Notes: generated from the sequence alone by a model not told the origin. A stretch of DNA of 64,000 nt from QQUJ01 sp050287605 (GCA_050287605.1 JBNKCG010000094.1:12802-76801); one strand, 5' to 3'. Shown: positions 1-8,340, counted from the stretch's first letter. Made by a program: numbers and translations.

Positions 1-119
1 ATCACGCCAAATGTGAAGCATCTCCGCGCGCGACCGCCCGCGCATGCGCCACGCTATGCAACAAAGTACACTACCATCCCGTATCCCAATCCTGAACTCA
101 GAACAACACAGGGACCCCC

Positions 120-707
120 ATGAAACGCGCACTGCTTCTTATTGCCTGTTGCTGGCCACTGCTGGCTTACAGCGAATCCGTCTGGGTCAACGACATCATC
201 TATCTGGGCGTGCGTCCCGAACGCGAGGGGGGCAAGCCGGTGGCAGTGGTGAAATCGGGCACCGTGCTCGAAGTGCTGGAACGCGACAGCCGTAACCTGC
301 GCGTGCGCACCCCCGACGGTGTGGAGGGATGGGTCAGCGCCACCTACATCAGCGAAGAGATGCCCGCCCGCCAGCAACTGGCCGCCGTGGAGGAACGCTA
401 CAACAAACTCAACGACGAGATGGAGCGGGTCAACGGCGAAGTGAAGACGATCAACGAGGCCAACACCACCTTGAGCGCCAACCTGCTGAACGTCACGCAG
501 GAACGCGACCAGCTGCAACAGAAGATCGACGAGCTCAACCAGCAGATCGCGGCACTGAGCCCGCAACCGGCGGAGCTGGCCGGTGCACAACGCGAGTTCT
601 ACTACTGGATCGTCGCCGCCATCGCGGCATTTATCTGCGCATTCGCCGCAGGGGCCGCCTGGTACCGCAAGCGCGCCATGCGACGACTGGGCGGACTGAG
701 AATCTGA
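120..707 (+). CDS. SH3-domain, coiled-coil, single-pass membrane protein (TIGR04211/YgiM-like)
   Basis: The 195-residue product starts with a signal peptide (residues 1-19, cut near AYS/ES). A bacterial SH3-like domain follows (about 22-80; it contains the typical GWVSATYI end), then a coiled coil rich in E, N, Q and L (about 85-150). A membrane helix (about 160-182) and a short basic tail end the protein. This is the order seen in E. coli YgiM and the TIGR04211 family, which are anchored in the inner membrane with the SH3 domain in the periplasm. The exact function is unknown; SH3b domains often bind peptidoglycan or peptides. It is convergent with the Sel1 gene and looks monocistronic. Confidence 0.85.
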   Translation: MKRALLLIACCWPLLAYSESVWVNDIIYLGVRPEREGGKPVAVVKSGTVLEVLERDSRNLRVRTPDGVEGWVSATYISEEMPARQQLAAVEERYNKLNDEMERVNGEVKTINEANTTLSANLLNVTQERDQLQQKIDELNQQIAALSPQPAELAGAQREFYYWIVAAIAAFICAFAAGAAWYRKRAMRRLGGLRI

Positions 708-720
708 CCGCCGACCCGCG

Positions 721-2907
721 CTAGCGCACCAGGGTCTGCGTCCTGCTCAGGCGTTGCGCCTCGGCGATCTGATCCGGTGACATGCGCCGCGCAACGATGT
801 CGCGGTAGTTACCCGCCACGCTGTCGCCGGCCGCCGCCGCCAGATTCCACCACAGGTGCGCCTGCACGTAATCGGTCTTCACCCCGGCGCCCGAGAAGTA
901 GATCTGCCCCAATTCCTGCTGCGCGGGCACCCACCCTTCGCGCGCGGCGCGTTTCAGCCACTCCACCGCGGCACCGGCATCGCGCGGTACGCCCTGCCCC
1001 TCCAAGTAGAGGCGCGCCAGTCGGTACTGGGCGGCCGGATCGTTGGCCTCCGCGGCCTTGCGCAGCCAGCGTGCGGCCGCGCCGTACTCGCGCGGCAAGC
1101 GCGTATCGTCGGCGTACAGCTCACCCAAACGCCGCTGGGCGGCGGCCGAACCGTTGCCCGCGGCACGCTCGTACCAGCGCAGCGCTTCGTTCATGTCTTC
1201 CGTCACACCGTCGCCGCGCTCGTAGAGCTGGGCCACCGCGTACTGCGCCTGCACCACCCCGCGCCGTCCCGCTTCGCGGTACCAGCGCGCCGCTTCCGGT
1301 GTGTAGCGGGCCACGCCTTCGCCCTTGGCGTAGGCCTCGCCCATGCGCAGCTGCGCCTCGGCGTTGCCCTGCTCAGCGGCTTGGCGGTACCACACCACCG
1401 CTTCACGCAGGTCGCGCGGCACTCCGAAACCGAGCCGGTAGTAGTCCCCCATGCGCCGCTGGTAGTCGGCGCTGCCCGATTCGGCGAGGCGGCGCACCCA
1501 GCGCACCGCTTCGGCCGGATTGCTGAGGGGCCCTGAGGGTCCGTAGAGCTGAATCAGCCGTTCGCGCGCGTAGGGATCACCCGCCTCCGCTTCGCGCTCG
1601 TACCAACGCGCCGCCGCAGCGTAGTCGCGCACCGACGCATCACCCAGCGACAACAGATCGGCGAGCCGCGACGGCGCATCCAGCAGCCCATCCTCGGCGA
1701 CACCCAGATACCAGCGCCGCGCCGCGGCGGGGTCGCGTTCAACCCCGGCGCCCTGCTCGTAGGCGCGCCCCAGGTAGTAGCGGGCCAGCGCCACGTCGTC
1801 GTCGGCCAGCTCGCGCAGCGCCGCCACCGCGACGTCGTATTGGCCGGCATCGAAGGCGTTGATGGCCGCTTCAGTCTTACGCGCCTGGCGGCTGGAGTCC
1901 TGCGCCAGTGTGTCGAGCGCCGCGCGCCGTTCGGCGAGCAGATCCCGCGCCGGTGCGCCTGCGGCAGCGCCGTTGCGGTCGTGCATCAACTCCTGACGGA
2001 CCTCGCCGCGCAGCTCGGCCTCGGTTTCGGCGCGAATCTGATCGCGCACTTCGCTGCGCACGTTGGCCAGCGCATCACGGCGCACGCGCTCTTCCTCCTC
2101 ACGCAGCGCCTGGGCCACCGCCTCCTTGCGCGCGGCGGCCAGCGCCTGCTCGAACTCGCGCTGGCGCTGTTTCTCTTTGGCGGCGAACTGCTGTTCCAGG
2201 GAGCGCTGCTCGCGCTTGCGCTCCAGCTCGCGCTTCAACGCCAAGGCGTCGGCTGCCTGCTTGGCCTGATCGACGCCTTCGTCGAACCCCTCGCGGCGCG
2301 CCTCGGCCTGCACTTTTTCCAGCACCTTGGCCTGCTCCTTGGCCACAATGCTGTCGATCTCGCTTTGCAGACGCCCCAACTCCTTGCGTGCACCCTCGTG
2401 GCCGTTGGCCGCCGCGCGCGCGTACCAGAACACCGCCTGCATGACGTCCTGTTTCAGCCCCTGGCCTTTCTCCAACGCCACCGCCAACCGGAACTGCGCA
2501 TCGGAGTCGTTGTTCTCGGCGGAGCGCGTATACCAGTTGATCGCCTCCTCACCGTTGTAGACCACGTACTGGCCCTTCTCGTACATCATCCCCAGGCGGT
2601 ACTCGGCACGCGGATCACCCAGCTTGGCGAGTCCCTCCCAGATACCGAACGCGGTCTTATAATCGCGCGCCTCGTAGGCGGCCAGGCCGTCGTCGAAAGT
2701 GGGTGGCGTGGTGGGGGCCGCAGCCTCGGCTCCGACGGCGGCGGCCGGTGGCGGGGCCTCCCCCATCCCCACTGAAGGAATCGTAGGCATGGGGGGCGCT
2801 TGGTGCGGGGCGTCCGACGCGCCGACGCCCGGCGCTGCCGCCAGGCTGAGCAAAAAAGCCAGAATAGGGGTTGTGCGCATCATCTGCCCGGTGCGAACTT
2901 TATACAT
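721..2907 (-). CDS. Secreted Sel1-repeat protein with central coiled coil
   Basis: A signal peptide with core LAFLLSLAAAPGVGA is followed by about three Sel1/TPR-like repeats (approximately residues 70-185). A long charged coiled coil rich in E, K, R, A and Q comes next (about 185-330), then a long array of Sel1 repeats to the C-terminus. The repeats are recognisable as recurring A-x2-G-x4-A and LG-x-x-Y-x2-G-x-G-V units. Sel1 proteins are periplasmic or surface scaffolds for protein complexes; no enzyme motif is present. I chose the ATG at 2907 because a GGAG lies 9 bases upstream. ATGs at 2883 and 2880 would give a shorter signal peptide, and the open frame itself extends upstream to 2961. 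Partners are unknown. Confidence 0.85.
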   Translation of the reverse strand: MYKVRTGQMMRTTPILAFLLSLAAAPGVGASDAPHQAPPMPTIPSVGMGEAPPPAAAVGAEAAAPTTPPTFDDGLAAYEARDYKTAFGIWEGLAKLGDPRAEYRLGMMYEKGQYVVYNGEEAINWYTRSAENNDSDAQFRLAVALEKGQGLKQDVMQAVFWYARAAANGHEGARKELGRLQSEIDSIVAKEQAKVLEKVQAEARREGFDEGVDQAKQAADALALKRELERKREQRSLEQQFAAKEKQRQREFEQALAAARKEAVAQALREEEERVRRDALANVRSEVRDQIRAETEAELRGEVRQELMHDRNGAAAGAPARDLLAERRAALDTLAQDSSRQARKTEAAINAFDAGQYDVAVAALRELADDDVALARYYLGRAYEQGAGVERDPAAARRWYLGVAEDGLLDAPSRLADLLSLGDASVRDYAAAARWYEREAEAGDPYARERLIQLYGPSGPLSNPAEAVRWVRRLAESGSADYQRRMGDYYRLGFGVPRDLREAVVWYRQAAEQGNAEAQLRMGEAYAKGEGVARYTPEAARWYREAGRRGVVQAQYAVAQLYERGDGVTEDMNEALRWYERAAGNGSAAAQRRLGELYADDTRLPREYGAAARWLRKAAEANDPAAQYRLARLYLEGQGVPRDAGAAVEWLKRAAREGWVPAQQELGQIYFSGAGVKTDYVQAHLWWNLAAAAGDSVAGNYRDIVARRMSPDQIAEAQRLSRTQTLVR

Positions 2908-3173
2908 GCCACACCGCTCCAAGTTACCGTTACACCTCCATTTATCGGGCACGGGGGGCAACTCTTGAGTCCCACATCGCTACGTATCCCCTAGCCCGCA
3001 TAATGCACAAAGGGTTCGGGATTCAGGGCCAAGGTGGCGAAGCAGCTTGGACGATCACCCGCCGGAGCATAGTCACCACTATGGTCCAAAGGGGGATCGT
3101 TCGAGATGCGCAGCCAGATTGGGCCTGCGCCCGAACAGGACGTACCACAACCCAACTGCTCTACCCTATATCC

Positions 3174-3749
3174 ATGCTAACCGTCGGTTCATACTCAGAA
3201 TTCCCGTCCCGGACCGTCCGCCTTCGTGCACTATGCGGGCTTATCATCCTACTGGCGCTGGCCGGCTGCGCCAGCCCGTTACCGTTGCCGCTGCAGCAAG
3301 ACCCGCCGCGTGCCCCCGATTTCCGGACTGTGCAGAGCGACCCCCAAGCCTACCGCGGCGCGGCGGTACGCTGGGGAGGCACCGTCATCCGGTTGGACAA
3401 CCGGGCTTCGGACAGCGAGTTGGAGGTGCTGGCACGCCCCCTCGACGGCAACGGCCGACCACGGGCGGAAGGCCCTGCGCTGGGCCGCTTCATCGCGCGT
3501 TCCCGCGAATTCCTCGACCCGGCGGTCTACAAGATCGACAGCGAAATCACCCTGAGCGGGGCGCTGGCCACGCCGGTGACATACCCGATCGGGGACTATT
3601 CCTACACCTATCCGGTGGTCACCACCGACGCGCTGTACGTCTGGGCGCCCCGCCCCGTCTACCGCGAGCCGCCGCCTTACTGGTACGACCCATGGTATCC
3701 TTGGGGCTACCCCTACTGGTGGAAACACCCCTACCACGCCCATCCGTGA
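3174..3749 (+). CDS. Slp-family outer membrane lipoprotein (first of tandem pair)
   Basis: The 191-residue lipoprotein has a hydrophobic stretch ending in the lipobox LAGC (Cys32). The Slp core follows: a RWGGTVI segment, an ELEVLARPLD segment, a GRFIAR segment and a FLDPAVY segment, all matching E. coli Slp (starvation-inducible outer-membrane lipoprotein). The C-terminus is a Tyr/Trp/Pro-rich tail (YWYDPWYPWGYPYWW), common in this family. Seven bases separate it from the next gene, a second Slp paralogue, so the two are probably co-transcribed. ATG 3174 is the best start for a lipoprotein signal; the open frame extends upstream without a plausible signal. The biochemical role of Slp is not established. 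Confidence 0.85.
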   Translation: MLTVGSYSEFPSRTVRLRALCGLIILLALAGCASPLPLPLQQDPPRAPDFRTVQSDPQAYRGAAVRWGGTVIRLDNRASDSELEVLARPLDGNGRPRAEGPALGRFIARSREFLDPAVYKIDSEITLSGALATPVTYPIGDYSYTYPVVTTDALYVWAPRPVYREPPPYWYDPWYPWGYPYWWKHPYHAHP

Positions 3750-3756
3750 GTCGCCC

Positions 3757-4248
3757 ATGGCAACGCTGCGTTACGCGCTAATCCTGACCGTCACCCTGCT
3801 GGTCGCCGCCTGCGCCTCCACCCCCCGGCTCGATGCGCAAGGTACCGATCCCACCCTCACCCCCAACCTGCCCAGCGAGAACCTCGACCTCTCCGCCGGC
3901 CGCCGCGTGCACTGGGGCGGAGTGATCATCACCAGCCGCAACCAAGCCGACGAATCGGTGGTGGAGATATTGGCCTACCCACTGAGCGACAGCGGCCGGC
4001 CCAACACCGACAGCGCGCCCCAGGGCCGTTTTCTGGCCGTCAAACCGGGCTACCTGGAGACCCTGGACTACGGCCCCGGCCGCATCGCCAGCTTCGTCGG
4101 CACGCTGCAGCCGTCGCGCAGCGGACGCGTCGGCGACGCCGAATACCGCTACCCGGTGCTGCGCGTCGAACAAAGCGCGCTGTGGCCTACCAACGACTAC
4201 GCCAAGCCGCAGTTCCACATCGGCATTGGCATCGGAATCCACAACTGA
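3757..4248 (+). CDS. Slp-family outer membrane lipoprotein (second of tandem pair)
   Basis: The 163-residue product has a short signal ending in the lipobox VAAC (Cys19), so it should be lipidated. The Slp core is complete: RRVHWGGVIITSRNQ, then VVEILAYPLSDSGRP, then GRFLAVKPGYLETLDY and a final YRYPVL strand. It lacks the aromatic tail of its upstream neighbour, so the two copies have diverged at the C-terminus. It lies 7 bases after the first slp-like gene and 7 bases before the MazG-like gene, which suggests a three-gene transcript. The subcellular role is inferred from the family: outer membrane, periplasmic face. Confidence 0.85.
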   Translation: MATLRYALILTVTLLVAACASTPRLDAQGTDPTLTPNLPSENLDLSAGRRVHWGGVIITSRNQADESVVEILAYPLSDSGRPNTDSAPQGRFLAVKPGYLETLDYGPGRIASFVGTLQPSRSGRVGDAEYRYPVLRVEQSALWPTNDYAKPQFHIGIGIGIHN

Positions 4249-4255
4249 CCACCCC

Positions 4256-4606
4256 ATGGATATCGAAGCGCTACAGCGACAACTGCGCGCCTTCGTGCGC
4301 GAGCGCGACTGGGAGCAGTTTCAAAGCCCCAAAAACCTCGCCATGGCGCTGGCCGCCGAAACGGGAGAACTGCTCGAACTGTTCCAGTGGCTGAGCGAAG
4401 AACAGTCGCGCAACCTCGATCGTCAAGGAGAGGATTGGGAACTCGCCCGCCAGGAACTGGCCGACATTCAGATCTACCTCGCCCGTCTCGCCGACCAATT
4501 AGGTGTCGATCTGGAGCAGGCCGTGCAGGACAAGATGCGCATCAACATCGAGAAGTATCCGGTGGAACTGGCGCGAGGGAATGCGACCAAGTACAACCGA
4601 CGTTGA
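4256..4606 (+). CDS. MazG-like nucleotide pyrophosphohydrolase (dCTPase-type)
   Basis: A 116-residue all-helical protein of the MazG/dCTP pyrophosphatase superfamily, which hydrolyses nucleoside triphosphates to monophosphate and pyrophosphate. The metal-binding signature is visible: E35, E38 and E41 in AAETGELLELFQW, and a second acidic helix ELADIQIYLARLADQLG that would bind Mg. The KYP near the end is typical of the small single-domain dCTPase/RS21-C6 group. The length matches that group, not full MazG (about 260 residues). The start ATG is 7 bases past the Slp stop. Likely a house-cleaning enzyme for non-canonical nucleotides; substrate not determinable here. Confidence 0.88.
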   Translation: MDIEALQRQLRAFVRERDWEQFQSPKNLAMALAAETGELLELFQWLSEEQSRNLDRQGEDWELARQELADIQIYLARLADQLGVDLEQAVQDKMRINIEKYPVELARGNATKYNRR

Positions 4607-5123
4607 ATTGCCGTTGAGCAACATCTCGTATTAATTCGCACCCGCTCTTGCGAGCGGGTGATGCCTCCGTGGCAGAAACGACTTTGCGGAAAGCGTCCAG
4701 GTCGACCGGACGCGGCGCCATCTGCAGGACACGCACGCGTTCGAGGAGTCGACCATGGCCCGCCCGTCGATGGGACAACAACTTTTCGATGCGCTGGCGC
4801 AGCGGTTGTAGCTCACCGTCTAGCAGGCCAGGCTGATCCACCGTGAGCAGGCGATGAGCGGCCAACAATCCGTAGAGTTCGGAGGGGTTGAACCACAAAC
4901 CGGGGAGTTCGAACAGCGCTCCCTGACGGGAATCAAACTTGTAACCGTTGAGTTCGCGATCGTATTCGAGGGGCGCTCCGAGAACTTCGCGCAGATCCCT
5001 GATCGCGCGCTGCACGGTGGCACGCGAACTCTCCAACATCTGCTCCAACTCCTCGCGCGAGACGGGCGTTCGGCGGCCGTTCAGGATATTGTGCAGTGCA
5101 AAGATTCGATCGAACCGGTCCAT
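4542..5123 (-). pseudogene. Truncated WYL-type transcriptional regulator (HTH half only)
   Basis: The first roughly 150 residues match the N-terminal half of YafY/PafC-type WYL regulators: a winged helix-turn-helix (RTPVSREELEQMLESSRATV) and the linker LWFNPSELYGLLAAHRLL through LQMAPRPVDLDAFRKV. In intact relatives of about 320 residues the WYL effector-sensing domain and WCX extension follow. Here homology stops near position 4673, and the frame runs on for about 43 unrelated residues, ending antisense inside the MazG-like gene. Most of the ligand-sensing half is therefore missing. The fragment might still bind DNA, but I infer a decaying gene. It lies 35 bases from the broken hepT. Confidence 0.75.
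4639..4660. repeat. Perfect 9-bp hairpin at the WYL truncation point
   Basis: The arms CACCCGCTC (4639-4647) and GAGCGGGTG (4652-4660) pair perfectly around a 4-base loop. Neither strand has a clear T-run, so a standard intrinsic terminator is doubtful. It lies 33 bases after the MazG-like stop and about 12 bases from where WYL homology ends. Confidence 0.6.
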
Positions 5124-5157
5124 GGCATTCGCTACCGACTACGGCAGCAGGCCGGCA

Positions 5158-5501
5158 TTACCTGCGAAGCGACTTGAGGCCGCCGAGTAGTCCGGGTACG
5201 TCATCACGTATGATGCTCCACAACGTATCGTTATCAATGCCGAGATAGGCGTGTATCAGTCGAGTGCGCGTTGCGACGATCAGCCGCCACGGAATCTGCG
5301 GATTGGCGGCTCGTACCACTCCGGAATATGAATCGCCGCCTCGCCAATCAGCTCAAGATTGCGCAACGTGGCATCGTAGTTAAGGCTGGCGGCAACGAAA
5401 CCGGCTTAATCAAGGTTTTCCGTATACCCGAGAACCTTCTCGGCAAAGCCAATCATGTCGTCAACGTAGAAACGCCACTCGCGCTCCCCATGTTCAGACA
5501 T
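5158..5501 (-). pseudogene. hepT: Disrupted HepT-like toxin (HEPN, DUF86 family)
   Basis: Conceptual translation gives a HepT protein in two frames. ATG 5501 opens WRFYVDDMIGFAEKVLGY and runs to a TAA stop (5406-5408) where homologues usually have Gln (LDQAGF), so one CAA-to-TAA change explains it. The same frame continues with AGFVAASLNYDATLRNLELIGEAAIHIP. Near 5318-5322 one base appears to be missing, and the protein continues in the next frame as ANPQIPWRLIVATRTRLIHAYLGID to a stop at 5158. The second frame carries the RNase motif R-x4-H-x-Y (RTRLIHAY). One nonsense plus one frameshift make it non-functional. It overlaps the mntA-like gene by 8 bases, as in intact pairs. Confidence 0.85.
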
Positions 5502-5784
5502 GAATCGCGTCTCGCTCAATATACGGACGGAGTTCGCGGCGCAGGGATTTTTCAGTTACCAGGTCCACCGAGCAACCGAACAGATCCTCCAGATAGAATT
5601 GCACGCCAAAATAGCGCTTGGACGTCGCGGGACCGTCGAACGCAACGAGGACGTCCACATCGCTACCGCTTCCAGCCGCATCGCGCGCGGTTGATCCGAA
5701 CAGTGCGATTCCGACAACACCATAACGCTCCGCAAGAATCGGTTTGCTCTCAGCCAGCAGCTTCAAAGCCTGTGATCGCGTCAT
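5494..5784 (-). CDS. mntA: MntA-like antitoxin, minimal nucleotidyltransferase
   Basis: The 96-residue product is a minimal nucleotidyltransferase (MNT). The signature GSTARDAAGSGSDVDVLV carries the GS and D-x-D metal-binding residues, so the active site looks intact. In MntA/HepT pairs MntA adds AMP to the HepT toxin and neutralises it. Here the partner gene directly downstream is broken, leaving an orphan antitoxin. ATG 5784 was chosen because GAGG lies 7 bases upstream and the product starts MTRSQALKLL like relatives; an upstream in-frame ATG at 5841 would add 19 residues with no family match. Composition around it is more AT-rich than the flanking housekeeping genes. Confidence 0.85.
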   Translation of the reverse strand: MTRSQALKLLAESKPILAERYGVVGIALFGSTARDAAGSGSDVDVLVAFDGPATSKRYFGVQFYLEDLFGCSVDLVTEKSLRRELRPYIERDAIHV

Positions 5785-5867
5785 AAGCCAACCTCGTGTC
5801 AATCTCCGATGTAACCTAGCGACACACCATATTCCATTCATTTATGTTGCGTCCAGACACTTCGATG

Positions 5868-6350
5868 TTACCCAGACAACATCGCAATCGCGTTTAGTAC
5901 CACCGCCGCGCAAACGCCCGCCAGCACATCATCCACCATGATGCCCAACCCGCCTTGTACGCGGCGATCGAGGGTACGGATGGGCCAGGGCTTGAGGATG
6001 TCGAAGAGACGAAACAGCAGGAAGCCGACCATGATCCACAGCCAGCCCGGCGGGGCGGCGACCATGGTGACCAGGTAGCCGACGATTTCGTCCCAGACGA
6101 TACCGCCGTGATCGTGCACGCCGAAATCGCGCGCGGTGGCCCCACACAGCACGATGCCGACGAGGAACAGCAACGTCGTTACTGCGACGTAGATCCACAA
6201 CGCCAGCGGTTGCATGAGCCAGTAAATGGGAATGGCGGCCAGCGTGCCGAAGGTGCCCGGCGCCACCGGCGCGGCGCCGCTGCCGAAGCCGCAGGCGAGG
6301 AAATGCACGGGGTTGCGCCACACCGTGGACGGGACGCGGTTGCGCTTCAC
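5868..6350 (-). CDS. pgpA: Phosphatidylglycerophosphatase A
   Basis: The 160-residue inner-membrane enzyme dephosphorylates phosphatidylglycerophosphate to phosphatidylglycerol. It has the PgpA signatures GFGSGAAPVAPGTFGTLAAIP and HDHGGIVWDEIVGYLVTM near the middle, and RLFDILKPWPIRTLDRRV and GIMVDDVLAG near the end. Several hydrophobic helices are present. The start is a GTG at 6350 that overlaps the thiL stop as GTGA, giving tight translational coupling; length is close to E. coli PgpA (172). A longer open frame upstream is thiL read out of frame. It is the last gene of the rib-nusB-thiL run. Confidence 0.93.
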   Translation of the reverse strand: MKRNRVPSTVWRNPVHFLACGFGSGAAPVAPGTFGTLAAIPIYWLMQPLALWIYVAVTTLLFLVGIVLCGATARDFGVHDHGGIVWDEIVGYLVTMVAAPPGWLWIMVGFLLFRLFDILKPWPIRTLDRRVQGGLGIMVDDVLAGVCAAVVLNAIAMLSG

Positions 6351-7327
6351 GGTTGCTCTCCCGCGAAATGCTGAAAACCGAGACTGCGCGGATCGAGGAT
6401 CTCGCCGTCTTCGATCACGCAGCGCAGACCGGAACGTTCGTCGATACGGCCGATGACGGTGCCCGATGTGCCAAGTTCGGCGAAACGCGCTTCGATCTCC
6501 TGGTGCGCGGTTTCCGGCGCAGTAAAACAGAGTTCGTAGTCGTCGCCGCCGCCCAGTACCATCGCCCAATCGCCGCTGGTCGAGACGTAGCGTTCCACCG
6601 CCGCCGACAACGGCAGCCGGGCGGCGTGCAGCGTGGCGCCGACACCGCTGGCATCGAGCACGTGACCGAGATCGGCGCCCAGCCCGTCGGAGAGGTCGAT
6701 GGCCGCATGGGCCAGTCCGCGCAACGCCCGTCCTTCCGCGAGACGCGGCGCGGGGTAATCCAGCCGCGCGCGCAACGCGGCGAGTTCGTCGTCCTGCAGG
6801 ACCACGCGCTCCTGCAGGGCAGCCAGCGCCAACGCCGCATCGCCCAGTTGGCCAGTAACCCAGATCTGATCGCCAGGTTTCGCGCCGCGCCGCTGCAACG
6901 CCGCACCTGCAGGAACGTAACCGGCCACCTGCACCGAGACGGTGAGCGCTCCGCGCGTGGTATCGCCACCGACAAGCGCCACGCCGGCATGGTCGGCCAG
7001 TTGCAGGAAACCCTCGGCGAATCCCTGAACCCACGCCGCGTCGGGCCGCGGCAGCGTAAGCGCCAGCGTCGCCCACGCGGGATCGGCGCCCATGGCGGCG
7101 AGATCGCTGAGATTGACGGCCAGCGCTTTGTGACCCACGGCAGCGGGTGCGGTAGCGTCGGGAAAGTGCACGCCGGCGACGAGGGTGTCGATGGCGACCA
7201 CCAGTTCCTGCCCGGCGGGGACGCGCACCACCGCGGCATCGTCGCCGACGCCCAACACCACGTCTTCGCGCTGCGGGTAGCCGCGTTTGAAGTAGCGCTC
7301 GATGAGTTGGAATTCGCCGAGGGACAT
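6347..7327 (-). CDS. thiL: Thiamine-monophosphate kinase
   Basis: The 326-residue enzyme phosphorylates thiamine monophosphate to thiamine diphosphate with ATP, the last step of cofactor synthesis. It has the AIRS-type fold motifs: VLGVGDDAAVV (metal and nucleotide), AIDTLVAGVHFP, NLSDLAAMGADP, GGDTTRG and AIDLSDGLGADLGH. Length equals E. coli ThiL (325). The ATG at 7327 begins MSLGEFQLIERYF, the typical N-terminus. It lies 53 bases after nusB and overlaps pgpA by 4 bases. Confidence 0.95.
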   Translation of the reverse strand: MSLGEFQLIERYFKRGYPQREDVVLGVGDDAAVVRVPAGQELVVAIDTLVAGVHFPDATAPAAVGHKALAVNLSDLAAMGADPAWATLALTLPRPDAAWVQGFAEGFLQLADHAGVALVGGDTTRGALTVSVQVAGYVPAGAALQRRGAKPGDQIWVTGQLGDAALALAALQERVVLQDDELAALRARLDYPAPRLAEGRALRGLAHAAIDLSDGLGADLGHVLDASGVGATLHAARLPLSAAVERYVSTSGDWAMVLGGGDDYELCFTAPETAHQEIEARFAELGTSGTVIGRIDERSGLRCVIEDGEILDPRSLGFQHFAGEQP

Positions 7328-7380
7328 GGTGGTTGGCAGCGCGATTGTCCGCTCAACGCCAGGTGCGAGCAGCGCCGCTC

Positions 7381-7815
7381 CTATGACGAAGCGCGCCCGG
7401 ACACCTCTACGGCGCGCAGATTCTGCGCCACCTTGTCGAGCACGCTGTTGACGTACTTGTGCCCCTGTTCGGCACCGAAGCGCTTGGCCAGTTCGATGGC
7501 TTCGTTGATCACCACGCGGTAGGGCACCTCGGGATGGGCCAGCAGTTCGTAGACGCCGAGCCGCAGGATGGCGCGTTCGACCGGATCGACCTGGGCCACC
7601 GTGCGGTCGAGCAGCGGCGACAGGTGCCCATCCAGCGTCTCCACCTGGTTCACCACCCCGCGAAACAGCTCCTCGAAGTAGTCGGCATCGGCCTGCGCCA
7701 TGTCCTGGTCGGCGGGAAACGTCGCGCGCAGGTTGCCGGGCGCCTCGCCCGTCAACTGCCATTGGTAGATGGCCTGCGCGGCGCAGCGGCGCGACCAGGT
7801 GCGTTTTCGACTCAT
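7381..7815 (-). CDS. nusB: Transcription antitermination factor NusB
   Basis: A 144-residue all-helical RNA-binding protein that works with NusE (S10) at boxA in rRNA antitermination. Hallmarks seen are the basic N-terminus MSRKRTWSRRCAAQAIYQWQ, the VDPVERAILRLGVYELL helix, and VVINEAIELAKRFG with KYVNSVLDKVA. Length is normal. Its ATG overlaps the ribH stop as ATGA, the same ribH-nusB junction as in E. coli. Confidence 0.96.
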   Translation of the reverse strand: MSRKRTWSRRCAAQAIYQWQLTGEAPGNLRATFPADQDMAQADADYFEELFRGVVNQVETLDGHLSPLLDRTVAQVDPVERAILRLGVYELLAHPEVPYRVVINEAIELAKRFGAEQGHKYVNSVLDKVAQNLRAVEVSGRASS

Positions 7816-8285
7816 GCGCCGATGGATTTCATCAGGTTGACCATCTCGATAGCCGACAGCGCCGCTTCGGCCCCTTTGTTGCCCGCCTTGGTCCCGGCGC
7901 GCTCGATGGCCTGTTCGATGGTGTCAGTGGTGAGCACGCCGAAGGCCACCGGTATGCCGTGCTGCAGCGACACCTGGGCGATGCCCTTGGTGCATTCGCC
8001 GGCCACGTAGTCGAAGTGCGGCGTGCCGCCGCGGATCACCGCGCCCAGCGCGATGACGGCGTCGTACTTGGCGGCTTTGGCGAGCTGCTGCACGATCAGC
8101 GGCATCTCGAACGCACCTGGTGCGCGCACCACGTGCAGGTCGGCCGCACTGGCGCCGTGACGCTGCAGCGTGTCGAGCGCGCCTTCCAGCAGGCGCTCGG
8201 TGATGAAGCTGTTGAAACGTGTCACCACCAGGGCGAAACGCGCGCCGCGGATGGTGAGGTCTCCTTCGATGGTTTTGATGGTCAT
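7812..8285 (-). CDS. ribH: 6,7-dimethyl-8-ribityllumazine synthase
   Basis: The 157-residue enzyme condenses 3,4-dihydroxy-2-butanone 4-phosphate with 5-amino-6-ribitylaminouracil, the penultimate riboflavin step, in the cytoplasm. Family motifs are VVTRFNSFITERLLEGA, VRAPGAFEMPL, DAVIALGAVIRGGTPHFDYV and GVLTTDTIEQA with GNKGAEAA. ATG 8285 begins MTIKTIEGDL. Between it and ribBA lies a 115-base spacer holding a repeat element, so it may need internal transcription or read-through. It overlaps nusB by 4 bases. Confidence 0.96.
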   Translation of the reverse strand: MTIKTIEGDLTIRGARFALVVTRFNSFITERLLEGALDTLQRHGASAADLHVVRAPGAFEMPLIVQQLAKAAKYDAVIALGAVIRGGTPHFDYVAGECTKGIAQVSLQHGIPVAFGVLTTDTIEQAIERAGTKAGNKGAEAALSAIEMVNLMKSIGA

Positions 8286-8340
8286 GTTGTCGTTCCTGGT
8301 TGGCCATGACTGGGATCGCGGTATCCCGATCCCAGCGTTA

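Noticed and set aside
3047..3089. Nested inverted repeats TTGGAC/GTCCAA and CATAGT/ACTATG upstream of the first Slp gene.
   Set aside because: Arms are short and asymmetrically spaced; I cannot separate an operator or leader structure from chance.
5271..5786. A 171-residue plus-strand frame over the TA locus.
   Set aside because: It is the complement of hepT and mntA; the minus strand gives clear homology.
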